Shown piece by piece: positions 1-11,300 of a stretch of DNA of 64,000 nt. Both the position numbers and the translations under genes were made by a program. The notes under the pieces were generated by a model. It did no database searches. It saw only the letters and a program-made list of their open reading frames with translations, and was not told the DNA's origin. Numbering within the stretch: the stretch's first letter is position 1; each line of letters opens with the position of its first letter. Source of the stretch: Ridgeia piscesae (lineage: Eukaryota > Annelida > Polychaeta > Sabellida > Siboglinidae); the NCBI GenBank assembly GCA_025642075.2, contig JAODUO010001194.1:1-64000 (forward strand), given 5' to 3'.

Positions 1-605
1 GTCCATTTTCCTGTATTCTACTGTCTTATTACTGTCACTGGACCATACTCATTGTCACGTTACTGTCACATTACATACTTACATTATGCCTTTTCTCGAC
101 TGTCATATGCTTTACTTACATTGTGCCATATTTGACTTACTCATGCTATACTTACACTGTGGCGTACTCAATTGTCGAATGCCATACTTACATAGTGCCA
201 CACTCTACGGTCACCTAAATTACACGTGCCATACTCTACTGTCACATGATGTACTTACATTGTGCTGTCTCTTTTTCACATCCCATATTTAAATTGTGCT
301 TTAATCTATCTCTCATGCTGTACTTACATTGTGTCATATGCTACTGTCAAATGCTGTACTTACATTGTGCCGTACTCGACTGATAGACTTCTTTGGTATA
401 AACAACATTATCATCCTATTTGCACACAAAGAAACACACAAACTTACTTGGATCTCCCCCTAACCAAAGAGACAAGAAACAAATTTACCACCTTCTCATC
501 AGTGGCAAGTGGCGAAAATCCTTACAAGATGTACGTTTTAGAAAAGGAGCGGATGTTGGCAGTGATCACCACCTTGTTGTCAAACACATCAAACTGAAGC
601 TTAAA
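1..605. repeat. Duplicated segment, copy 1 (truncated by window start)
   Basis: Positions 1-605 match 2374-2982 almost base for base in the same orientation, with small indels. The block holds a degenerate 36-bp minisatellite (about 60-395, units sharing ACTTACATTGTG) followed by a LINE endonuclease fragment. The two copies diverge immediately after the shared AAACTGAAGCTTAAA, so that point is the right breakpoint. The left end runs off the window. Confidence 0.9.
420..605 (+). mobile_element. RTE-type LINE endonuclease fragment, copy 1
   Basis: Frame +3 reads KQIYHLLISGKWRKSLQDVR followed by a GAD..SDHHLVVKHIKLKLK-like tail. This is the C-terminal end of the AP-endonuclease domain of RTE-like (SR2/BovB-type) LINEs. 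The larger LINE at 22655-26028 carries the equivalent stretch IGRKFGRSMQDVRVKRGADA. The catalytic N-terminal part and the reverse transcriptase are absent, so this is a dead fragment. Confidence 0.8.
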
Positions 606-676
606 AGAACTGTAACACCAATTAGGCTGTTGAAATGGGGTTCGATGTCTCCAAGCTGAAAGATGCTGGCAAAAGG

Positions 677-985
<309 letters not shown>

Positions 986-1436
986 GTTATATGTATGGAG
1001 TGTGCTTGTAGAAGTACGTGTATAATTTTGAAAACTATGACATTGCTTGATTAAAATACAAAAAGTATTTGAATACAATGGCCACTTTAAAATAGGATCA
1101 ATTTAGAAATGCACAAAGTAGTGTCTTCATAAGGGTCACACTGTTGGTGTCAACCCTGTCAAGAGACTGACCAGCTCCAGATGTGACAATTCTTATTTAC
1201 CTTGTTTGTTTCTCTTGTTCAAGGGAAAAAATTCTTGTGGGGCACCATAACATTGGGTTATCCCAGTACTCCCCATTCTACAAACACAGACAAAACATCA
1301 TTCAACTTAGTACACCATACCGTGTCACACTGTGTCACACCATGTCACACTGTCACTGCACTGGCTGGAAGCAGCCACAGTTAACAGCTTTCTTGACAGT
1401 GTGACATCACTTTTATTCACTGAGGGCAGAAACGGT
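986..1436. other. Unique spacer, no gene seen
   Basis: No open frame, splice pattern or recognisable repeat beyond a short run of GTGTCACACTG / CATGTCACAC at 1320-1352. Confidence 0.6.
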
Positions 1437-2010
<574 letters not shown>

Positions 2011-2373
2011 TAGTCTGTTGCCAGCTCACCATGGGTTCTCTGTTCATCTGTTTCTTCGTCTCTCAGTGGAGGAACTGAAGCACTCTCTGAGACTCCTCCT
2101 AGTCTACACCCCCTGTGTCAAATACCTCAGCCTCACCAACACTCACTTTTATCACACCTATCTCTTATGCACAACAACTCTAACTTAGGATGGAACTATC
2201 GATTACATACAACTATATTCATATAGGACAAACCTGCCGATTACATACAACAACACTCAGGTCAGACATGTCTATTGTATACAAGAAAAGTCAGAGAACA
2301 AGTAATAACAGAATAAGTTGTCATCACATAGTGAACTTGTACTATGCTGCATTCTACCATCACATGACGTAGT

Positions 2374-2982
2374 CACATTTTCCTGTATTCTACTGTCTCA
2401 TTACTGTCACTGGACCATACTCATTGTCATGTTACTGTCACATTACATACTTACATTATGCCTTTCTCGACTGTCATATGCCTTACTTACATTGTGCCAT
2501 ATTCGACTTACTCTTGCTATACTTACACTGTGGCGTACTCAATTGTCGTATGCCTACTTACATAGTGCCATACTCTACGGTCACAAGCTATAATTACACC
2601 GTGCCATACTCTACTGTCACATGATGTACTTACATTGTGCTGTACTCTATTGTCACATGCCATACTTACATTGTGCTTTAATCTACTCTCTCATGCTGTA
2701 CTTACATTGTGTCATATGCTACTGTCAAATGCTGTACTTACATTGTGCCGTACTCGACTGATAGACTTCTTTGGTATAAACAACATTATCATCCTATTTG
2801 CACACAAAGAAACACAGAAACTTACTTGGATCTCACCTAACCAAAGAGACAAGAAACAAATTTACCACCTTCTCATCAGTGGCAAGTGGCGAAAATCCTT
2901 ACAAGATGTACGTTTTAGAAGAGGAGCAGATGTTGGCAGCGATCACCACCTTGTTGTCAAACACATCAAACTGAAGCTTAAA
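2374..2982. repeat. Duplicated segment, copy 2
   Basis: Direct copy of 1-605. The 36-bp units are clear here: ACTTACATTGTG begins near 2629, 2665, 2701 and 2737, exactly 36 bp apart. The 363 bp before it (2011-2373) show no gene. Confidence 0.9.
2800..2982 (+). mobile_element. RTE-type LINE endonuclease fragment, copy 2
   Basis: Same peptide as copy 1 (SGKWRKSLQDVRFRRGADVG), duplicated together with the minisatellite. It is not an independent insertion, because the flanking minisatellite is shared. Confidence 0.8.
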
Positions 2983-3265
2983 TTTGGAACAAATTTGTTT
3001 GAGTTGCGTTGGGGGGGATTTGGGTTACGCGCGCTTTTAGTGTTTGTTTACTTGAGGAAACGGTTTGGCAAATGAACTAATTTGGCAAAATATACTTTCG
3101 GGTAATCGATATGGATTATTATTGCAGGCTGATGTTCTATACATCATATAAATAAACACCTGCGAATCTTACTTTTAACAGTTTCTAAATTTTATGCTAA
3201 TAACGATATTAGTAGAGCCAGGAACAGAGACAAAATCTAAAGCCCCAGTAAAGGAAACGACTGCA

Positions 3266-3359
3266 CCTGACGCATGCGCACAACCTTTTCCTGCATGTGG
3301 CCATCTTTCGTGGTCGTGTTCCCATCGTTGTATCACATTTTATAAGTTTGTGACATTCT
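3266..3359 (+). promoter_or_regulatory. EEF1D: Probable EEF1D promoter and 5' UTR exon
   Basis: Seen: an NRF1-like GCATGCGCAC (3272-3281), a pyrimidine tract CCTTTTCC (3284-3291) resembling the 5'TOP start of translation-factor mRNAs, and GGCCATCTTT (3299-3308), the reverse complement of a YY1 core. A GTAAGT donor follows at 3360, and an AG acceptor lies at 5384-5385, four bases before the EEF1D start codon. Known: TOP tracts and YY1/NRF1 sites are usual at translation-factor promoters in animals. Inferred: transcription starts near 3284 and an untranslated first exon ends at 3359. No transcript data support this here. Confidence 0.45.
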
Positions 3360-3946
3360 GTAAGTGTGAATGCATTAATTGAAATTCGGATTACAGAGGC
3401 TGATGTTATTGTTTAAAATTGTATTAACATTCTGTGGCGATGAAGTATGGTATAAGTACATGAAATTGCAAAACGGGCGTTGCGCTACAGCCTACACGTC
3501 TACACTACAGGCTACATGTTTTCCTGGATTGATGCGTGGGTTGGGCCTGGCCGTAGGCCTAGCCCTAGCTGTAGCTTTTGAGACTTGACTTAGACTCGGT
3601 TTAATAGTGACTACGACATATAGCATACATTGCTAGTTTAATATGCCCCCGTTGGTCGGGTGTTCTTACGCGGGTATATAGTAATACAATATTCTAAAGT
3701 TTAGATTTATAATTTTATGAAAAGCTATTTATTAATTTTGGTTGATAAAATGTGTTATTTGGTAATTTGCAAGCTAGAATAATAATTATAAACATTAAAA
3801 AATTATGATTGTGGCTGTGCTATAACCAACTCCTAAATATTTGATGCATATTTCTAAAACAAATCCTTGCAATCCAAGCCTTGCGAGGAGGCAAACAACT
3901 CCTGGCAAATCCCTGAGAAGTGCTTGGTTGAGTTGAATTGAACAAG

Positions 3947-4640
3947 CAGGGGTAGAACTACCCACTAGTCTGCACACTAGTAAAGATAAGGGCAGACTAG
4001 TAAACATTCCTAATGATCAGGCCTTTGTAGTCTCAGTGACAGTGACCCTAACCATCAACAGGCTGGGGGATGTAACTAAATTCCCAAGTCATTAAAATGT
4101 TGATAAGTAGCTTCATTTACTGATAAATGGTGACATTTTCTTAGGCATGGCCACGAGCCATGAGCTTGTCGGTATTATTTGTAAGATTAATGGTTCTTTG
4201 AGGTCTACAATTTTCTAGTGTAATATTTTTATTTCCATTAATACACTTCAGTAGAGCAGTTTTCATAACTGCATAATGTGAGTTCAATTTTCAGAATTTC
4301 CAGAAAAATTCATAATGGTAGGGTGGTACTACTGATCAGTTGAGTGCAATTTATGTTTTTTTTCTTCAATTGTGCAGTTTTTAGTATAGATCATATCTTA
4401 ACTTTTTAATTAATTACTTTTGTTATTTCTGTATTATTTATTTGTTACCTTTGTGAAAAGTGCATTGTTTTTACTGGGGGTTGCAACATATACTGTTTTT
4501 AGTTTTTAAACAAATTATAACAACTTAAATTTGGATTGTATTTATGTTTTGCGGACTAGTAAACCTTTTGGCGGACTACTAACCTTTTGAATTTACTAGT
4601 CCCGCTGTCTAGTAAAATAAATGCTGAAGTTCTACCCCTG
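3947..4640. mobile_element. Non-autonomous hAT-like DNA transposon (MITE)
   Basis: It starts CAGGGGTAGAACTA and ends AAGTTCTACCCCTG, giving terminal inverted repeats of about 13 bp. Subterminal ACTAGTC/GACTAGT motifs occur in both halves. The five bases ACAAG flank it directly on both sides, a possible target-site duplication. There is no transposase frame inside. It lies in the presumed 5' UTR intron of EEF1D. Confidence 0.75.
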
Positions 4641-5389
4641 ACAAGTTTATTGATTTTTCCAATTGTTAAATTTCACCTGTGAGAACAGCTCTATTACCTG
4701 GCCATATTTTGAAGACGGTACAATATTTCTGGGAATTCCATTACAAAAACCCACCCACCCCTACTCCAGTCACACAAGTTTTTGAAAGGGATTTGTCGGG
4801 GTAGAGAAGAGCTGGAATTGACGTAATCAGCCACAGTGACCCCTGGTGTGTGAGGATGTAACCAATCACAAATTAATAAAAGGAGCCCAATTTTGAAAAA
4901 AAGGAACCCAAATCATGTACACTATATCTCAGAACATTACAGAAACAAAGTGGTTATGTAGTGGAACATCGGCACCATATGCATCAGCATTATATCTGAG
5001 CAGTAAATGCTCATGCGCCAGTCACGTTTCTTGTTGCCATTTTCAAGCCCAAATGCATTGTTTTATTTTCATAAAATACGTGTTTATTTTGGATTAATGG
5101 TGGTGACACACACTGTAGTTTTAATGTTAATGATGTTCATAAAGTTTTAAACATATTCTCAGTTTTCTCACACTTGTAGTATTAACACAATTCTGTCAAA
5201 AAAATTGTACAGCATAGTCTTAGCTCCCTGGCATATATATCCAACCATTTGTTGACAACTTGGAATACTTGTTGTCACTTTCGAGATTAAACAACCGTTT
5301 TATATAGATGTGCGTCTGAACTTTATTTATGTGTAAAAATTGTATTGAATTAGCAGTGGTCAGCATGTTGATGACTGTGCTCCAGAAAC

Positions 5390-8300
5390 ATGTCGGCAGC
5401 TCTCGCGTGCGAGACGGTGTGGTATGAGAAGTGGAGGTGTGACGATGCTGAGAGAGAACACTACACGAGGCTTGGTGGAGGCGTCCCACAGACTGGTGGC
5501 AGCCCCGTGAAGACAGCCCCACAGGTAGACTGACAGTTGGTGCAGACTGCAGGTGTCTTGTTGGCTGGGCTAACCGAGCCTGGGGCATGGTTTTTATGGA
5601 ACATTTAACTTTTGTGGTGTTTATCGGAAATCGGTTCATAATTGTTTTGCAGATCTAAACCCGTGCTTGCAAGTTATTTTGTAAATGTGTTATGTGCAGT
5701 ATAGTATTGTCAATTTAAAAACACCAGGTTCACTTTGTGTCAATGATTATAAAACATTACCAGCACCTCTGGTGAACAGACTTGTATGCATAGCTGATTA
5801 ACCGAATATTAGATTACGAATAGATTCCCAGCTGTATTGACTTTGGTGTGATTCTATGCTAAATCCTGCAGTGTGATCTCCAGTCTACCCTCAACTAACC
5901 CAGAATAATTGTTTCACATCCTTGGAGCATGTGTTTCTGCACCTCTAGTTCATTCTGCACACAGGAACTGGGAATTTAAGTAAAGATTTTCAATTTACAG
6001 CTTCACAGAGGCAGCTTGAATACATCACGAAAGCCAAACTATTAAATGTGTGATGTCATACTTGCAGCATACTTGCATCACTGTTTTAGACTTATCCATA
6101 TGAGGATATAGTAAAATTTATTATGACATTTTGGAAATATGCCAATTTCCGGTGTTTTCAAAAGTTCAAGTAATATGTGACTCTCATTAATTTGATCATG
6201 ATTTAAGGGTTTGCTGAAAGATTTACTGATTTGGATGGAGTTTAGTTTCGGTTTAAGCAGTTTTGATTGAATAATTTTATGATGCAATTTTTTATTTGCA
6301 TATAGTGTTTTGCAAATGAGAACCATTTAAGACTTGTCCAACGTTTATATGTTCTTGTATGTTCACTCCTAAAACTTGAATTCTGTATCTTCTGTGTAGT
6401 GCGTGCTCTTAGCTGCCCTTACCCTTAGTTGCACACTCAGACAGGTCATTGCAGATGACTACAACAGCGACTTTGATTGACGATAACTTTCTCACTGCGT
6501 GTTTGTTTAGCTTGCAAGTATATCAGGCCTATCAACAAAAATCTCCTGATAACACAGCAAGTTTGATGTATTTCCTTTTTAGTCCAGCTACTGGTATTTT
6601 CCTCACTCACTGACACACGTGTCCATGTTATCCAGGTTTATCACTATAAGGCCCCAAATATCAAGTAAAGAAAACGCCAACATAAATTCATTATAATGTA
6701 ATTATTGTTTAATTATTGTTAACTTAATAATTTTCAGAATATTTCAATGACATCAGATGCACATAGTTAGCTGTACATGCTGACGTGTGTTCATGTGGCA
6801 CTCATAATAGCTGTTAAGAACTAGTTGTTCTACTCAAGCACTGCACCTAACTTTGCCATTTGTTGCTAGAGTGACTCATCGGCTTCCTCCATAGTTGAGC
6901 AAATCGCGCAGGCACGGAAACAGATACAAAAGTCCCTTCAAAGTAACGCAAGTGCAAAGGTCAGTTTGTGTCATAGCAAAGCCCATTTCAGCTGCTGTTT
7001 ACTGTGTTACGCAGTAGTTTTACCGAAGCTCGTAAATCCCCTGTTTGTACTTGTTGGCAGAAGTTTATGCGAGTGTCTGTTTTCCTTTTGGTTATAACGA
7101 GATGGTCTAGCTTCGCGTTAGAAGATTTGTTTGCATGAAAGTGACACATTGTCCACTGTGCTCCTGTAGTGAATAGTTGTAGCTGCTATGCTTGCATGCT
7201 CCAGTTTACAAGCAGTAATATGAGGCAAGGTCATTGTTTATCTCGGAGTTGAGCCAGCACTGCAGTAGCCAATGCAAGAACCAAACCGATCAACCAGCAA
7301 CGAGATGGGAGCTAAATTGCTCACAATTGCTAGTTTAAAGTTAGAACATTACAGATAGCTTGGTACAGCATGGCATTGTTTGCTGGTGGGTCCATTTTCA
7401 TCATATTCGTCTATGTGCAGCCAACAGGCAGGCATAAGTGCATGCTACTGTAAACATAGTTGTGTGCAACAACTTCATGAATGGATTGTATACCATACTA
7501 CAATAGCTAAAAGGTATATGCAGTTTGACACATTTAAAAGGTCACAGTATACTAATGAACACTGATAAATTTACAATTTACTTGTAAATTTCCAACTCTT
7601 GGTGGCTGTCCACAAAAAGGTTTTGCTAGATGTAGTATGTAGCTGATCTGCAGTAGTTAAACTGGTGTGTTTGTGACCAGGCAGCCAGACAAGACCAACA
7701 ATTTGTGGTGAGGTATTGTGTTTACTTATGCATATTCAAAGGAATATTGTAAAACTTGTAACTTAAATGTTCAATGTTTGTCACATATGGCCAAGTTATG
7801 GCACATGTTGTTGCTTACATAAACTATTTGGTCTTTACTAATTAAGATATGTTTTTAAGTATTAACATTGTTTCAGTGTATTGCATTTATTTCATAACAT
7901 AGTCTAAGATATGTTATTTAGTATGACTGTAAATTACAAACTATTTGTTGCATTTATCTGTTTCTTCATCCTGTCTACAAGACGGATCCTGTTACAAGTG
8001 CTGACAGGAGTTCTTACTTGTTAGCACGATGCTGGTTTGCAGTTGTGTATTGAATCACATTCAAAATGGCTACTGTTACAAACCGGACTCTTTCTAATCC
8101 ACAACAAACAGTTCCATGTTCCAGTGACAACTCTTGGCTGTCCACAATAAACAGTTCCATGCTCCAGTGACAACTCTTGACTCTCCACAACAAACAGTTT
8201 CATGCTCCAGTGACAACTCTTGGCTGTCCACAATAAACAGTTCCATGCTCCAGTGACAACTCTTGACTGTCCACAACAAACAGATTCATGGTCCCAGTGA

Positions 8301-11300
8301 CAACTCTTGGCTGTCCACAATATACAGTTCCATGCTCCAGTGACAACTCTTGGCTGTCCACAACAAACAGTTCCATGCTCCAGTGACAACTCTTGGCTGT
8401 CCACAATAAACAGTTCCGTGCTCCAGTGATAACTCTTGGCTGTCCACAACAAACAGTTCCATGCTCCAGTGACAACTCTTGGCTGTCCACAACAAACAGT
8501 TCCATGCTCCAGTGACAACTCTTGGCTGTCCACAATAAACAGTTCCATGCTCCAGTGACAACTCTTGACTGTCCACAACAAACAGTTCCATGCTCCAGTG
8601 ACAACTCTTGGCTGTCCACAACAAACAGTTCCATGCTCCAGTGACAACTCTTGGCTGTCCACAATAAACAGTTCCATGCTCCAGTGACAACTCTTGGCTG
8701 TCCACAACAAACAGTTCCATGCTCCAGTGACAACTCTTGGCTGTCCACAACAAACAGTTCCATGCTCCAGTGACAACTCTTGGCTGTCCACAACAAACAG
8801 TTCCATGCTCCAGTGACAACTCTTGGCTGTCCCCAACAGACAGTTCCGTGCTCCAGTGACAACTCTTGGCTGTCCACAACAAACAGTTCCATGCTCCAGT
8901 GACAACTCTTGGCTGTCCACAACAAACAGTTCCATGCTCCAGTGACAACTCTTGGCTGTCCACAACAAACAGTTCCATGCTCCAGTGACAACTCTTGGCT
9001 GTCCACAACAAACAGTTCCATGCTCCAGTGACAACTCTTGGCTGTCCACAACAAACAGTTCCATGCTCCAGTGACAACTCTTGGCTGTCCACAACAAACA
9101 GTTCCATGCTCCAGTGACAACTCTTGGCTGTCCACAACAAACAGTTCCATGCTCCAGTGACAACTCTTGGCTGTCCACAACAAACAGTTCCATGCTCCAG
9201 TGACAACTCTTGGCTGTCCACAACAAACAGTTCCATGCTCCAGTGACAACTCTTGGCTGTCCACAACAAACAGTTCCATGCTCCAGTGACAACTCTTGGC
9301 TGTCCACAACAAACAGTTCCATGCTCCAGTGACAACTCTTGGCTGTCCACAACAAACAGTTCCATGCTCCAGTGACAACTCTTGGCTGTCCACAACAAAC
9401 AGTTCCATGCGCCAGTGACAACTCTTGGCTGTCCACAACAAACAGTTCCATGCTCCAGTGACAACTCTTGGCTGTCCACAACAAACAGTTCCATGCTCCA
9501 GTGACAACTCTTGGCTGTCCACAACAAACAGTTCCATGCTCCAGTGACAACTCTTGGCTGTCCACAACAAACAGTTCCATGCTCCAGTGACAACTCTTGG
9601 CTGTCCACAACAAACAGTTCCATGCTCCAGTGACAACTCTTGGCTGTCCACAACAAACAGTTCCATGCTCCAGTGACAACTCTTGGCTGTCCACAACAAA
9701 CAGTTCCATGCTCCAGTGACAACTCTTGGCTGTCCACAACAAACAGTTCCATGCTCCAGTGACAACTCTTGGCTGTCCACAACAAACAGTTCCATGCTCC
9801 AGTGACAACTCTTGGCTGTCCACAACAAACAGTTCCATGCTCCAGTGACAACTCTTGGCTGTCCACAACAAACAGTTCCATGCTCCAGTGACAACTCTTG
9901 GCTGTCCACAACAAACAGTTCCATGCTCCAGTGACAACTCTTGGCTGTCCACAACAAACAGTTCCATGCTCCAGTGACAACTCTTGGCTGTCCACAACAA
10001 ACAGTTCCATGCTCCAGTGACAACTCTTGGCTGTCCACAACAAACAGTTCCATGCTCCAGTGACAACTCTTGGCTGTCCACAACAAACAGTTCCATGTTC
10101 ACCAGTGACAACTCTTGGCTGTCCACAACAAACAGTTCCATGCTCCAGTGACAACTCTTGGCTGTCCACAACAAACAGTTCCATGCTCCAGTGACAACTC
10201 TTGGCTGTCCACAACAAACAGTTCCATGCTCCAGTGACAACTCTTGGCTGTCCACAACAAACAGTTCCATGCTCCAGTGACAACTCTTGGCTGTCCACAA
10301 CAAACAGTTCCATGCTCCAGTGACAACTCTTGGCTGTCCACAACAAACAGTTCCATGCTCCAGTGACAACTCTTGGCTGTCCACAACAAACAGTTCCATG
10401 CTCCAGTGACAACTCTTGGCTGTCCACAACAAACAGTTCCATGCTCCAGTGACAACTCTTGGCTGTCCACAACAAACAGTTCCATGCTCCAGTGACAACT
10501 CTTGGCTGTCCACAACAAACAGTTCCATGCTCCAGTGACAACTCTTGGCTGTCCACAACAAACAGTTCCATGCTCCAGTGACAACTCTTGGCTGTCCACA
10601 ACAAACAGTTCCATGCTCCAGTGACAACTCTTGGCTGTCCACAACAAACAGTTCCATGCTCCAGTGACAACTCTTGGCTGTCCACAACAAACAGTTCCAT
10701 GCTCCAGTGACAACTCTTGGCTGTCCACAACAAACAGTTCCATGCTCCAGTGACAACTCTTGGCTGTCCACAACAAACAGTTCCATGCTCCAGTGACAAC
10801 TCTTGGCTGTCCACAACAAACAGTTCCATGCTCCAGTGACAACTCTTGGCTGTCCACAACAAACAGTTCCATGCTCCAATGACAACTCTTGACTGGCCCA
10901 ACAAACAGTTCCATGCTCCAGTGACAACTCTTGACTGTCCACAACAAACAGTTCCATGCTCCAGTGACAACTCTTGACTGTCCACAATTAAGATTACACC
11001 TAACGATGTTTGTTGCATCTCTGAGCTTGAATTTTCAACGATGCAGACACTACAGAAATGTTACCACAGTGTATTACTATTGTGCTACAGGATGTATATA
11101 CAGAATGGCATTTATAATACATGACTGAAAGGTTGGAAAGTGTTTGACGTACATTTACAGAGAGAACAGTTGATACAGAGATGTTGATGCATTCAAAATG
11201 TACACAGTATGCATGACTAGCAGTTTGCACCTTGCTATTTGGTTTGAGGGTACTTCCTATGGCTTCTTTATTGGCTTTCCGTGGCTTTCCCTGGTGCATG

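Noticed and set aside
3379..3588. Alternative first exon for EEF1D (GDEVWYKYMKLQNG)
   Set aside because: A superficial likeness to the eEF1-delta N-terminus, but the exon at 5390-5524 ([16 protein letters not shown]) is a far better match and is in phase.
8021..10987. A roughly 990-residue repetitive protein on the minus strand
   Set aside because: It lies within a tandem repeat in an intron of EEF1D, three overlapping frames are equally open, and there is no start context, splice signal or domain.
8098..10987. CRISPR-like repeat array
   Set aside because: Units are contiguous with no unique spacers, and the host sequence is eukaryotic.
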